DNA of 64,000 nt from contig NZ_DS996806.1 in the NCBI RefSeq assembly GCF_000156235.1, positions 1 through 64,000 on the forward strand, read 5' to 3'. Positions 42,582 to 51,953 of the stretch are shown piece by piece. The DNA comes from Pseudovibrio sp000156235. Lineage in GTDB: Bacteria > Pseudomonadota > Alphaproteobacteria > Rhizobiales > Stappiaceae. The translations under genes and the position numbers were made by a program. A model generated the notes under the pieces. It was not told the origin of the DNA. It searched no databases and was given only the letters and a program-made list of their open reading frames with translations. Positions within the stretch are counted from its first letter, which is position 1. Each line of letters begins with the position of its first letter.

Positions 42582-43784
42582 TTAGCTTGCTGGGAAACCC
42601 GCTGCTTCCCAGCTCTTGCCGAGCAGGGCTTTTAGAGCGGCTTCTGCGCCTTCCTGCTTTTCGGCGCGCTGGATCCAGCCGCCACCAAGGACGCGAGCTT
42701 CCTGTCCTTCTTTATCGAAGAAGACACAAGCCTGACCTGGAGCGACGCCCATTTCACCCGCGACGAGCTCTACCTGAATGTTCTCACCATTCTTACGTAG
42801 CACTGCTTCGGTTGGTGGGCGAGTGGAGCGCACTTTGGCGTAAACTGTGATGCCTTCTTCTGGCAGGTCGTCCAGAGCTCCCGGGCCAATCCAGTTGACT
42901 TCGCGCAGCAACAGATTGTGTGTTGCTAGGGCTTCTTTGGGACCGACAATCACACGGCGGCCATCAGCATCCAGATGGACAACATAGAGCGGGTCGCCTG
43001 TTGCAACACCGATGCCGCGGCGTTGACCGATGGTGTAATGAATAATGCCGTTGTGCTTGCCCAGAACACGGCCATCCACGTGCACGATGTCACCTGGTTC
43101 TGCTGCATGCGGGCGCAGTTTGGCGATGACATCGGTGTAACGACCTTGCGGTACAAAGCAGATGTCCTGACTGTCATGCTTATCGGCGATTGCCAGATCA
43201 AACTCTCGGGCCAGTTCACGTACTTCCGGTTTTGTCATGCCGCCAAGAGGGAAGCGCAGGAAGTCTAGCTGTTCCTGTGTGGTGGCAAACAGGAAGTAGC
43301 TCTGGTCACGGTCCAGATCGACAGGGCGGAACATGGCAAGCTGGTTGCCTTCCATACCTGTGCGAACATAGTGGCCAGTGACGAGCACATCCGCACCTAG
43401 ATCCTTGGCTGTTTCCAGTAGGTCTTTGAACTTGACGGTCTGGTTACAGGTGACACAAGGAATTGGAGTTTCGCCGTTGATGTAACTGTCGGCGAAGCGT
43501 TCGATCACTTGCTCTTTAAAGCGGGACTCATAATCCAGAACGTAATGTGGGATGCCAAGCTTTTCTGCAACACGGCGGGCATCGTGGATGTCCTGCCCTG
43601 CGCAGCAAGCGCCCTTGCGTTGGATTGCTTCGCCATGATCGTAAAGCTGCAGTGTGACGCCAACGACATCATAGCCTTCGCGCTTCATCAGTCCGGCAAC
43701 GACTGATGAATCTACGCCGCCTGACATGGCAACAACCACCCGTGTGTCTTCCGGGCGGCCGGGCAGGCCAAGACTGTTTAGCAT
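42582..43784 (-). CDS. mnmA: tRNA 2-thiouridylase MnmA
   Basis: 400-residue enzyme that inserts sulfur at C2 of U34 in tRNA-Lys, -Glu and -Gln using ATP and a persulfide relay. The PP-loop is AMSGGVDSS (19-27). The catalytic cysteine is Cys113 in VTCNQTVKF and the second is Cys209 in SQDICFVP, both conserved. The C-terminal beta domain follows (GQRRGIGVA to the end). Length is slightly above the family's usual 360-380. Transcribed alone, with its own terminator, next to tRNA-Met. Confidence 0.96.
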   Translation of the reverse strand: MLNSLGLPGRPEDTRVVVAMSGGVDSSVVAGLMKREGYDVVGVTLQLYDHGEAIQRKGACCAGQDIHDARRVAEKLGIPHYVLDYESRFKEQVIERFADSYINGETPIPCVTCNQTVKFKDLLETAKDLGADVLVTGHYVRTGMEGNQLAMFRPVDLDRDQSYFLFATTQEQLDFLRFPLGGMTKPEVRELAREFDLAIADKHDSQDICFVPQGRYTDVIAKLRPHAAEPGDIVHVDGRVLGKHNGIIHYTIGQRRGIGVATGDPLYVVHLDADGRRVIVGPKEALATHNLLLREVNWIGPGALDDLPEEGITVYAKVRSTRPPTEAVLRKNGENIQVELVAGEMGVAPGQACVFFDKEGQEARVLGGGWIQRAEKQEGAEAALKALLGKSWEAAGFPAS

Positions 43785-44162
43785 TCCAAGTACCTCATCC
43801 TGTAGGCGCGTTTGAAAAGAGAGCCATATCTATAATGCAACGAGCAGAATTCAAGCTTGGGAGACATTGAAATCCGAAGTGCAGATTAGTTTCTTTTGCT
43901 TGCTTAGTGCTTGTTGCGCTTTGGCGATGGCTAAGCGCAAACTCTCATTTTTAAACGCTTCGCATGCGTACGCTTTGAGCGTGTTAGTTGGCGGGAATAT
44001 ACCTAAAACTCGACGGAAGGCCAATCTTTTTGATTGAGGCATTTTGCAGGCTGGGCATTTGTTGCCGGGAGGCGGCAAATAAGTCGGTGCTATTTGGTTG
44101 TCTGTGTAAGATTGATTTGGCTTATCTTGTTGTAATTAATGGGTAATTTGGATTTATATAAC
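43785..44162. other. spacer between mnmA and fliK
   Basis: Divergent spacer. It must carry the mnmA promoter on the minus strand. An open frame of 75 codons (43851-44078, minus) starts with TTG, has no ribosome site and is not accepted. Toward fliK a sigma-54-type promoter is listed separately. Confidence 0.4.
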
Positions 44163-44178
44163 TGGCCTGCTATTTGCA
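44163..44178 (+). promoter_or_regulatory. sigma-54 promoter of fliK-flgD
   Basis: TGGCCTGCTATTTGCA has the -24 GG and -12 GC separated by exactly 10 bases and the flanking TGGC and TTGCA of the sigma-54 consensus TGGCACG-N4-TTGCA. It lies about 65 bases before the fliK start. The sigma-54 activator FlbD is encoded in the same cluster. Confidence 0.72.
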
Positions 44179-44243
44179 TATCTGCGCGCAAGATATCTTT
44201 GTCATCGCTTTTGATGATACGTGCTGCGTAGTTTGAGGAATAT

Positions 44244-46601
44244 ATGTCGCAACCTGCCTTGCTGAGTTTGAATAGCCCAGTTCAGCCGCAAACACCTGTT
44301 GGACCTGCTTTGGGGCAGGGTGGTAATGCGCTGCTTGGCGAAGGTGTGCTTGGCCAAAATGCGGATCTTTTTTCCAACCTTCTGGCGAAGGCTTCTGAAG
44401 GCGATGGAGCTGCTGCAACGACAGTAGATCTGTTTTCAGGTGCCTTGAACGCTGGTGGAGACCTACCTGTTCTCAATCCAGAACTTGTTCAGCAAGAGGC
44501 TGGAGAAGATGACGTTGCTGGTTTGGCCGCAGATCTTTCGGTTTCTGCGACTGCACAGGTTTCGGCTGCTTCTGAAAATCTGAGCGTGATTGCTGGTGTT
44601 CAGGGGACGGGCGCCGGGCAAACTATAGCCGCTGGTGTTGTAGCGCCAGTCGCTGATGGTACGAAGGCTCCGTTTGTACCACTGCCGCAGAACGTGACTG
44701 GAAAATCTTCTGGAAGTGGTGAGCAAGGTAGTGGTGTTAAGGCGGTAGGAAATGCTTCGGCACCAGCTGTTGACGCACAGCAGGTTGCTGAGGTTGTTGC
44801 TCCAATCACGAGGGGGGAGCAAATTGCTCCGCTTGCGAATGAGAATATGCAGGATGTTGAGCTGGCAGCTGCAACGCTTAAAGAGCGTGGTGGGCAGATC
44901 TTGCCGCTTGGCTCCAACGGGGATGTTGAGGCTGCTCGTTCTATAGCTGTTAAAGCTGAGAATGCTGGAGTTACTGGGCAGCAGGATGCTGCAAGCTCTC
45001 GTGGTGCAGCTGCTACTCCTCAAGAGACTGTTGATAGTGACACCGTTAAGCCTGCTGAAGTGCGGGTCGTTCAAGCTGAAACAACCATCAATCCTGTTGT
45101 GCTGCCGAAGACAGATGCCGCAGCAAATGTTGACCCTGAGCTTGTTGCACGTGCAGCGGATGCCGTGAATGCTGGTCGTGTTGGCGGTGAGCAAGTGCAA
45201 ACTACAGTCGCTACCAGTGCATCCTCGCAGTCTTCAGAGGCAGTAGATGGGAAAGTGCAACAGCAGCAGGAACTGGGCCGGGTTGAAGCGCCAAAAGTGC
45301 TTGGACCTCATCCTAGTGTAAAGGCTGAAGGTGCAGTAACATCCGAGGAGACTGTTCAACCAGCTGCAAAAGTAGCGGCTGATGCAGCGTCTGAACTGGC
45401 AAAAGCTGCGGATGTTAAGAGTATCAAGGTGCAGAATGAGCCTGCGCAAACTCAGCCAGTATTCTCAAAAGACAATTCTCAGTCTGCAGTTACCACTGAT
45501 GATGCTCTAGTCGAGAGTGATGTGCAGGATCAGAAGCCAGTTCTTGTCCGACGTGCAGATCGGTCTGGACCGGGTTTTGTTGGAAGTCAGCAGCGTGCAG
45601 CGCAACCAGTATCTCAGGAGGGGGATGGTCAGATCATCTTCCCTAATGTGACAGCAAAAGCTGAAGCTGCAGTGAAAGACGGTGAGCAGTTGGCTCAGGT
45701 GCAGAAAACAGCAGGTGAAACAGTGCAGCAGGGTGCTGAAAGCAACGTCCGCGTTGCTGAACAATCCAGCCGAACGGCCTCTGTTGCCACTGCGGCGGCT
45801 CCATTGACTGCTAATAACAAAGTCAATGGCGGCTCTACCCAGAATGTCTTTGTTTCAGAAGGGGCAGCAGAAACTGCAACGGGTTTTGAGGTAGAAGAGC
45901 AAGCGAGTGTTCAAGGCAAGGCTGTTGAGCAGACTGCATCTACTAATAAAAAGACTGGAAGCGCGCCGGTTGTTGTTCAGGTGAAGGTGCAACAAGCCCC
46001 TGAGCAAGGAACGGCTCCTACAACATTTGGTTGGGGACTTGCAGCAGGACCGTTGGATGGATCTGAGGCTGAGCTGAATTGGGAAAGCTCTGAGGCGATC
46101 TCCAGCACAGCGTCCCGTTCTGAAAATGCTTACCGCTCTATGGGCTCGCTGCCAACAGCTACTCTAAGAAATGTGGCTAACTCTGTTTGGCCAGAGATTG
46201 CACGTCAGGTGAGTGGTGGTGTGAACCGGTTTGAGATCAGGCTTGATCCGAAAGAGCTGGGTTCTGTCGATGTATCTATTGAGTTTGGCAAGGACGGACG
46301 TGTTCGTGCGCACCTGATTGCTGAGCGTCCAGAAACGCTTGAACTTTTGCAGAAAGATCAACGTGGATTGGAGAAAGCGCTTCAGGAAGCTGGCATTGAT
46401 GCTGATAAGAGTTCGCTCCGCTTTTCTTTAGGACATCGGGACGGCGGTTCTCAGGATGCTCATCAGCAGGATGGTCGTGATCCGCTCGTTGCTCAGCTGG
46501 ACAGAGCTTCTGATGATGCGGACCTTCTGGATGACACCTATCTCGCTTCTAACAGAGTAAATAATAGTTCCCGCGCTGGTGGCGTGGATATTTCGGTTTG
46601 A
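44244..46601 (+). CDS. fliK: flagellar hook-length control protein FliK
   Basis: 785-residue secreted ruler protein that sets hook length and switches export specificity. The first about 600 residues are a low-complexity Ala/Gln/Val/Glu-rich linker. The conserved FliK C-terminal domain lies at about 640-745, with RFEIRLDPKELGSVDVSIEF and LLQKDQRGLEKALQEAG. It starts after GAGGA and is followed by flgD 22 bp later, the usual pairing because FlgD builds the hook scaffold. Length is above the typical 400-650, from the expanded linker. Confidence 0.92.
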   Translation: MSQPALLSLNSPVQPQTPVGPALGQGGNALLGEGVLGQNADLFSNLLAKASEGDGAAATTVDLFSGALNAGGDLPVLNPELVQQEAGEDDVAGLAADLSVSATAQVSAASENLSVIAGVQGTGAGQTIAAGVVAPVADGTKAPFVPLPQNVTGKSSGSGEQGSGVKAVGNASAPAVDAQQVAEVVAPITRGEQIAPLANENMQDVELAAATLKERGGQILPLGSNGDVEAARSIAVKAENAGVTGQQDAASSRGAAATPQETVDSDTVKPAEVRVVQAETTINPVVLPKTDAAANVDPELVARAADAVNAGRVGGEQVQTTVATSASSQSSEAVDGKVQQQQELGRVEAPKVLGPHPSVKAEGAVTSEETVQPAAKVAADAASELAKAADVKSIKVQNEPAQTQPVFSKDNSQSAVTTDDALVESDVQDQKPVLVRRADRSGPGFVGSQQRAAQPVSQEGDGQIIFPNVTAKAEAAVKDGEQLAQVQKTAGETVQQGAESNVRVAEQSSRTASVATAAAPLTANNKVNGGSTQNVFVSEGAAETATGFEVEEQASVQGKAVEQTASTNKKTGSAPVVVQVKVQQAPEQGTAPTTFGWGLAAGPLDGSEAELNWESSEAISSTASRSENAYRSMGSLPTATLRNVANSVWPEIARQVSGGVNRFEIRLDPKELGSVDVSIEFGKDGRVRAHLIAERPETLELLQKDQRGLEKALQEAGIDADKSSLRFSLGHRDGGSQDAHQQDGRDPLVAQLDRASDDADLLDDTYLASNRVNNSSRAGGVDISV

Positions 46602-46623
46602 TGCCGTTTTGAGGAAATAGAAA

Positions 46624-47280
46624 ATGACTACTATTAACGCGCTGACACCGAATGCAGGCTCCTCTGGCTCAAGCGCTCAGAACAGCATCAATGCCAACTT
46701 TGATCTGTTCATCTCTTTGCTCACCACACAGATCCAAAACCAGGATCCACTGGAGCCGCTCGATTCGTCCGAGTACACGAATCAGCTCGTTCAATACACG
46801 ATGGTTGAGCAACAAGTTGCAACAACAGAGAAATTGGATGAGCAGCTCACTCAGCTCAAAACGCAAAGTGCGAGTCAGTTTGTAAATTATATCGGTAAGG
46901 AAGTGACCGCTCAAAGCTCAACAGCTCAGCTCAAGGATGACAAGGCATCCTGGAATCTGGATGCCGTTTCTGCTGGTAAGGCGACTGTTACTATTAAGAA
47001 TAGTGAGGGCGCTGAGGTCTATCAGAAAGAGATTGATCTGGTTGAAGGCGACAATACCTTTGAATGGGATGGTGTGGCGACAAACGGCACAAAAGCTGAA
47101 GATGGCGCCTATTCCATTGATATCATTACGAAGGATGCCAACGGTGAACCTTTCGCTGTTCAGACTGAAGTGAAGGGCACTGTGGATGCCGTAGACTTCA
47201 GTACCGGCGACATTATTTTGCATATGGGCGATCTGAAAATTCCGGTGGGTGAAGTCACTGGAGTCAATGGAATTCTCTAG
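46624..47280 (+). CDS. flgD: flagellar hook-capping scaffold FlgD
   Basis: 218-residue hook-cap protein needed for FlgE polymerisation. The N-terminal conserved segment (FDLFISLLTTQIQNQDPLEPLDSSEYTNQLV) is diagnostic, followed by FlgD Ig-like and tudor-like domains with TFEWDGVATNGTKAEDGAYS. Co-transcribed with fliK. A perfect 7-bp hairpin (47296-47302 with 47311-47317) lies after the stop but lacks a T run. Confidence 0.94.
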   Translation: MTTINALTPNAGSSGSSAQNSINANFDLFISLLTTQIQNQDPLEPLDSSEYTNQLVQYTMVEQQVATTEKLDEQLTQLKTQSASQFVNYIGKEVTAQSSTAQLKDDKASWNLDAVSAGKATVTIKNSEGAEVYQKEIDLVEGDNTFEWDGVATNGTKAEDGAYSIDIITKDANGEPFAVQTEVKGTVDAVDFSTGDIILHMGDLKIPVGEVTGVNGIL

Positions 47281-47405
47281 TAGTTAATATCCACTAAGAT
47301 TCCCGGTTATGAATCTTACCAAAAGATTGATGGGGGCTTAGCCAAATTTTAAGCGCCTTGTTCTAGTCTCATGCTCAGCTTGGTCATGGTTTGTGTGAGA
47401 GTAGA

Positions 47406-47684
47406 ATGACCGAACATATTCGTTCACGAGTAAAATACGTCATCGGTCCCGATGGGAGCCCTTTGACGATAGCGGATCTTCCACCCACTTCTACGAAGCG
47501 GTGGGTTATCAGGAGAAAAGCTGAAGTGGTTGCGGCTGTGCGTGGAGGCTTGTTGTCTCTAGATGAAGCCTGTAACCGGTATACTTTGACTGTTGAAGAG
47601 TTTCTGTCATGGCAGAACTCGATCGATCGTCATGGATTAGCCGGGTTGCGCGCTACACGCGTTCAGGACTATCGCAGCAACTAG
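47406..47684 (+). CDS. sciP: SciP, CtrA-antagonist regulator (DUF1153)
   Basis: 92-residue helix-turn-helix protein of the DUF1153 family, starting MTEHIRSRVKYVIGPDGSPLT and containing RWVIRRKAEVVAAVRGGLLS and the HTH-like LDEACNRYTLTVEEFLSW. In Caulobacter, SciP is about this size and blocks CtrA-activated transcription after cell division, including flagellar genes. The ATG at 47406 is used; five upstream codons are open. It sits between flgD and fliF with its own terminator. A CtrA-type box lies downstream of it, before fliF. Confidence 0.92.
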   Translation: MTEHIRSRVKYVIGPDGSPLTIADLPPTSTKRWVIRRKAEVVAAVRGGLLSLDEACNRYTLTVEEFLSWQNSIDRHGLAGLRATRVQDYRSN

Positions 47685-47735
47685 TAAGCTTCAGGCAAAT
47701 AAAAGGCGTGATGCCCAAACAGGTTTGAGGTTCTG

Positions 47736-47765
47736 AAAAGGCCGGCTGTTACAGCCGGCCTTTTT
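47736..47765 (+). terminator. rho-independent terminator of sciP
   Basis: A 13-bp stem (47736-47748 with 47752-47764, core GGCCGGCTG/CAGCCGGCC) with a 3-nt loop TTA and a T run. It is one of the strongest terminators in the window and separates sciP from fliF. Confidence 0.93.
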
Positions 47766-47956
47766 GTATGTTGTAGCCACATTTTGTACATTTTTAAGCA
47801 TTAACCATGATGTCTTAACTGCTTCGGCAAAATCTGCCGAACAGGCCGCCCAAGATTCATTCGAGTCTTCAAAAGGCTAGTCAAAGGCCTTTCCTGCGAT
47901 ATTCCACAATGCTTCTTTGTGGGTAGAGTTCCCGTTTACCGATTATTAGGGCTTTG

Positions 47957-47971
47957 TTAACCTTTTGTTAA
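47957..47971. promoter_or_regulatory. CtrA box before fliF
   Basis: TTAACCTTTTGTTAA has two TTAA half-sites separated by exactly 7 bases, the full CtrA consensus TTAA-N7-TTAA. It is 122 bases before the fliF start. In Caulobacter the fliF operon is CtrA-dependent, so this is a likely CtrA (and SciP) control point. The rest of the 47766-48092 spacer shows no gene. Confidence 0.8.
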
Positions 47972-48092
47972 CTTTAAGGCGGGCAATTTTTACCTACCAG
48001 CAAATCAGGGGCAAATCACACCGTATTCCAAGGTGTTGAGAGTATTGCTGGTGCTTTTTGAATGAGCGATTAAAAAGTACGGGGCGGCAACT

Positions 48093-49742
48093 GTGAGTGG
48101 AATCCTTGACTTCTTGAAAGGACTTGGGCCCGCGCGTTTGGCAGCGATGGGCGCGATGGCTGCTCTGTTGATCGGCCTGTTCAGCTTTATCATTGTCCGC
48201 GCGACTGCACCGCAGATGGTGCCGCTCTTTACAGACCTCACTCTTGAAGATGCAGCGGCTATTGTCAGCCAGGTTGAATCTCAGGGTGTGTCCTATGAGC
48301 TGGGTGTGAATGGTCGCAGCGTTCTTGTTCCTCAGGAAAATGTACATCGTCTTCGTATGACGCTGGCTGAAGCGGGCCTGCCATCTGGTGGTGGTGTTGG
48401 CTACGAGATCTTCGATAAGACCGATACGCTTGGCGCGACGAGTTTTGTGCAGAACCTGAACCGGACACGCGCTCTTGAAGGTGAACTCTCCAGAACAATC
48501 AGAAGCATTGGCCGAATTGCATCCGCGCGCGTTCATCTGGTGATCCCTGAAAAACAACTGTTCCAACGAGACCGTGAACCGCCAACAGCTTCTATTGCAA
48601 TTAAAGTGCAGGGGTCTCTGACTAACGGTCAGATCCGCGCTATTCAGCATCTGGTTGCAACTGCGGTTGAAGGGCTGGAGCCTTCTTATGTTTCTATCGT
48701 TGATGAGCGCGGCACACTGCTTGCCAGCGGAACCGGCGATAAAGAAGGTCTTGCTGGCGGTTCTTCTCTGGACGAGCGACGTTTGACTATGGAGTCCCGC
48801 CTGCGGCAACAGGTTGAAGAGATCCTAAATAACGTTGTTGGAACAGGTCGCGCGCGGGTGCGGGTTGCTGCGGAAATCAACTATAACCGCAAAACTGAAA
48901 CGCAAGAGCTGTTTGACCCTGATGGGCAGGTGCTGCGTTCTTCTCAAAGTAAAGAAGAGAATGCGTCCTCCACTAATGGGGAAGACACTGTTTCTGTTGG
49001 CAACCAACTGCCAAATGCGGATGCTGCAGGAAGCTCAGCAGGTTCCAAAGACTCCTCCAATGTTTCCGAAGAGATCCTGAACTATGAGATCTCCAAGAGT
49101 ACTGTGACAGAAATCTATGAGGCCGGCGGTCTGGAGCGTTTGTCTGTAGCTGTTCTGGTTGATGGTACGTACACCACCAGTGAAGATGGCACGCAGACCT
49201 ATCAGCCGCGCAGCAGAGAAGAGTTGGAACAGATTGCTACTCTCGTGCGTACTGCTGTTGGCTTCAGCAAGCATCGTGGTGACACCGTTGAAGTGGTGAA
49301 CATGCGCTTTGTGGAAGCGCCGCTGTCGGACTTCGCTGATGGCGAAGGCGGATTGTTTGACTTCACTCGCGCTGACATCATGAAGTTTGCAGAGCTGGGT
49401 GTTCTGTTCGTGATTACCGTTCTGCTGCTGATTTTTGCAGTGTCTCCGCTGATGAAGCGTATCCTTGCCAAGGATGACGAGCCTGAAGCAGCCATTGAAG
49501 GCGGCGGTGTACAGATGCTGCCGGATGGTACGCTGGTTACCGAAAGCCCTGCGCAGGTTGAAGGCATTGTGGGAGAGATGGAAGCGGTTCCAACTGAAAT
49601 CCCAACAGCTGAGTGGATCGAAGATGCCAAGATGCAGGCGGCTCTCCACCAGAGCTCTATTAAACAGATAAGTGAAATGATTGAAGATTCTCCAAGCGAA
49701 GCGGTCAACATCGTTCGCGGTTGGCTGAACGAGGCCGCATAA
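48093..49742 (+). CDS. fliF: flagellar MS-ring protein FliF
   Basis: 549-residue inner-membrane ring protein. TM1 is at about 16-36, the periplasmic ring-building motifs include SVLVPQENVHRLRMTLAEAGLP and RALEGELSRTI, and TM2 is at about 428-449. The C-terminal tail binds FliG. The start is GTG at 48093, since the sequence MSGILDFLKGLGPARLAAMG is the expected N terminus. First gene of fliF-fliG-fliH-fliN-flbD. A CtrA box lies upstream. Confidence 0.95.
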   Translation: MSGILDFLKGLGPARLAAMGAMAALLIGLFSFIIVRATAPQMVPLFTDLTLEDAAAIVSQVESQGVSYELGVNGRSVLVPQENVHRLRMTLAEAGLPSGGGVGYEIFDKTDTLGATSFVQNLNRTRALEGELSRTIRSIGRIASARVHLVIPEKQLFQRDREPPTASIAIKVQGSLTNGQIRAIQHLVATAVEGLEPSYVSIVDERGTLLASGTGDKEGLAGGSSLDERRLTMESRLRQQVEEILNNVVGTGRARVRVAAEINYNRKTETQELFDPDGQVLRSSQSKEENASSTNGEDTVSVGNQLPNADAAGSSAGSKDSSNVSEEILNYEISKSTVTEIYEAGGLERLSVAVLVDGTYTTSEDGTQTYQPRSREELEQIATLVRTAVGFSKHRGDTVEVVNMRFVEAPLSDFADGEGGLFDFTRADIMKFAELGVLFVITVLLLIFAVSPLMKRILAKDDEPEAAIEGGGVQMLPDGTLVTESPAQVEGIVGEMEAVPTEIPTAEWIEDAKMQAALHQSSIKQISEMIEDSPSEAVNIVRGWLNEAA

Positions 49743-49743
49743 G

Positions 49744-50808
49744 ATGAGTGAGGAGATTGGCGCACACGAGATCACAGAAACGGCTTTAGCTGTTACCTCT
49801 GAAGTGGCAGAACGAGAGCTTGGTGGAGCAGAACGGGCAGCCGTTCTGCTTTTGGCGCTTGGGCAGGAGTACGGCAAAGCGATCTGGGACGGGCTTGACG
49901 AGATTGAAGTCCGTCAGGTTTCCAGCGCTATGGCGAGCCTTGGTCCTGTGACGCCGACCATGCTGGAAGAGCTGTTTGTTGATTTTCTGAAGCGTCTTTC
50001 AACCCGTGGTGCGCTGAACGGCAACGTAGACGTGACTGAGCGGTTGCTGAACTCGTTCCTGCCTTCTGATCGCGTTGCGATAATCATGGAAGAGATCCGT
50101 GGTCCTGCTGGCCGTAACATGTGGGAGAAGCTCTCCAACGTTCCGGAAAACGTGTTGGCGAACTATCTGAAGAACGAATATCCGCAGACCATTGCGGTGG
50201 TTCTTTCCAAAATCCAGAGTGATCATGCTGCCCGCGTTCTGGCGCTGCTCAATGAAGAGCTGGCCTTGGATGTTGTGAATCGCATGCTGCGTATGGAATC
50301 TATTCAGAAGGACATTCTGGAGAAGGTTGAACAGACGCTTCGTATTGAGTTCATGTCGAACCTGTCTCAGACCAGCCGTCGTGATAGCCATGAGATGATG
50401 GCAGACATCTTCAACAACTTCGACAGACAGACGGAAGGTCGTTTCCTGGCAGCGCTTGAAGAAGATAGCCGCGAGTCTGCCGAGCGTATCCGCAATCTGA
50501 TGTTCACCTTCGAGGATTTGCTCAAACTGGACTCTGGTGCCTGTCAGACTTTGCTACGCAATGTGGAGAAGGATCAGCTGGCGATGGCGCTGAAAGGGGC
50601 TTCTGAGACTGCTGTCGCGTTCTTCACGGCCAACATGTCGGCCCGTGCTGCGAAGATGCTGCAGGAAGACATGGACAATATGGGACCAGTTCGCCTTCGT
50701 GAGGTGGATGAAGCGCAGAACGGTCTTGTGTTGAAAGCGAAAGATCTGGCTGCTGCTGGCGAAATCACCATCAATAAAAAGAAAGGGGAGGACGAGCTTG
50801 TCTACTAA
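49744..50808 (+). CDS. fliG: flagellar motor switch protein FliG
   Basis: 354-residue C-ring protein that links FliF to the stator and controls torque direction. The N-terminal domain has RAAVLLLALGQEYGKAIWDGL, the middle domain NEYPQTIAVVLSKIQSDHAARVL and the C-terminal torque helix FEDLLKLDSGACQTLLRNVE. The start is one base after the fliF stop. Confidence 0.96.
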   Translation: MSEEIGAHEITETALAVTSEVAERELGGAERAAVLLLALGQEYGKAIWDGLDEIEVRQVSSAMASLGPVTPTMLEELFVDFLKRLSTRGALNGNVDVTERLLNSFLPSDRVAIIMEEIRGPAGRNMWEKLSNVPENVLANYLKNEYPQTIAVVLSKIQSDHAARVLALLNEELALDVVNRMLRMESIQKDILEKVEQTLRIEFMSNLSQTSRRDSHEMMADIFNNFDRQTEGRFLAALEEDSRESAERIRNLMFTFEDLLKLDSGACQTLLRNVEKDQLAMALKGASETAVAFFTANMSARAAKMLQEDMDNMGPVRLREVDEAQNGLVLKAKDLAAAGEITINKKKGEDELVY

Positions 50809-50844
50809 TCTTTCCTTTTCTCTGCTGTTTCAGGAGGCTTGCTG

Positions 50845-51525
50845 ATGGTTACGGTTATGCCTCAGGGCGCAGTTCGTCAGCGTTTTCTGTTTGATACCAA
50901 ATCCATCGATGAGGTTGAGGCTGCTGCTGTTGTTGAAGATGCGCCTCCACCAGAGCCAACGATTACAATTGCTGAGCACCAACAGATTTTGAAGGCGGCG
51001 GAAGAAGCGGCTTTCGCTCGTGGTGAGATGCAGGCGCGGCAGGCGATTGCTGAGCAGCAGAAGCTGAGCGCACAGGAAGAGCTTATTGTTCTGCGAGAGC
51101 GGCTGGAAGTGGCGCTTGGTGATCTTGAGAACCAGCTTCGAGCACAAGAGCAGAACCTTGTGAGCATGTGCTTTTTGATTGCGCGCCGCCTTTGCAGTCA
51201 TCTGATCGCGCGGGAGCCTTTGGCTGAAGTGGTGGCGCTGCTGTCCGAATGCCTGGCACCGCTGCGCAAGATCCCTCAGATCCTCATTGAAGTGCCGACA
51301 GAAGATACGCACGCATTGGAAGAGATGGTTGAGGGCCTTGTTCTGAACAGCAGCTTTGAAGGCAAAGTGCATGTTGTGAAGTCTGAGAGCATGTCTCGCG
51401 GTGATTGCCGGATTGAATGGCCGGATGGTGGAATTATTCGTGATCGTCGCAAGACGGTTGAGCATATTGAACAAGTCATAAAATCTCACTTTGATGCCCG
51501 TGAGCGGGCCAGTTGGGCTGAGTGA
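50845..51525 (+). CDS. fliH: FliH/FlbE, export ATPase regulator
   Basis: 226-residue FliH-type protein (FlbE in Caulobacter). A coiled-coil region runs about 45-105 (QQILKAAEEAAFARGEMQARQAIAEQQ), followed by a C-terminal FliH domain. It would regulate the FliI ATPase and bring it to FliN at the C-ring. Start codons TTG-CTG-ATG follow each other; ATG 50845 is set by AGGAGG at 50832-50837. Divergent in sequence from enteric FliH; position between fliG and fliN is the main support. Confidence 0.82.
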   Translation: MVTVMPQGAVRQRFLFDTKSIDEVEAAAVVEDAPPPEPTITIAEHQQILKAAEEAAFARGEMQARQAIAEQQKLSAQEELIVLRERLEVALGDLENQLRAQEQNLVSMCFLIARRLCSHLIAREPLAEVVALLSECLAPLRKIPQILIEVPTEDTHALEEMVEGLVLNSSFEGKVHVVKSESMSRGDCRIEWPDGGIIRDRRKTVEHIEQVIKSHFDARERASWAE

Positions 51526-51586
51526 TTTTAGTTTTTGCCTATGATTGGAACGGTTTAAGGCCGGTGCCGGATCAGAAAGGTTGATT

Positions 51587-51922
51587 ATGAGCAGTGATGA
51601 ACAGGGCATGGTGCTGGACCAACACCAGAGTACCCAGCGCGCTGGAACGGATGAAGATGGCGGTGGCGGTGTAAAGGCTGCCGAGGATCTGGAAGCAGTT
51701 TTTGATGTTCCGGTGCAGCTGGCGGCTGTGCTTGGGCATACAAAGATGAAAGTGTCTGACCTCCTGCATCTAGATACCGGAATTGTTATGGAGCTTGACC
51801 GGAAGGTTGGCGAGGCCATAGACGTTTACGTGAATAACAGGCTTATTGCTCGCGGCGAAGTTGTGCTGGTGGAAGATAAGCTTGGTGTCACCATGACCGA
51901 AATTATCAAGGCGGATAAGTAA
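51587..51922 (+). CDS. fliN: flagellar motor switch protein FliN
   Basis: 111-residue C-ring protein. The SpoA domain covers about residues 35-108: FDVPVQLAAVLGHTKMKVSDLL and LDRKVGEAIDVYVNNRLIARGEVVLVEDKLGVTMTEI. An acidic, Gly-rich N-terminal tail precedes it. ATG 51587 is chosen for AAGG upstream and normal FliN length; the frame is open 42 bases earlier. Confidence 0.94.
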   Translation: MSSDEQGMVLDQHQSTQRAGTDEDGGGGVKAAEDLEAVFDVPVQLAAVLGHTKMKVSDLLHLDTGIVMELDRKVGEAIDVYVNNRLIARGEVVLVEDKLGVTMTEIIKADK

Positions 51923-51953
51923 GGGGCATGGGGCGTAGTGGAAAGGAACTGAC

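Noticed and set aside
43851..44078. A 75-codon minus-strand frame with a CPAC motif between mnmA and fliK
   Set aside because: Starts with TTG, lacks a ribosome site, and a single CxxC is not enough to support a zinc protein.
44120..44160. CtrA box before fliK (TTAATGGGTAATTTG)
   Set aside because: Only one TTAA half-site is intact; the sigma-54 promoter explains the region better.
47994..48809. A 271-codon minus-strand frame covering the start of fliF
   Set aside because: It overlaps the well-supported fliF 5' half and has no recognisable domain.
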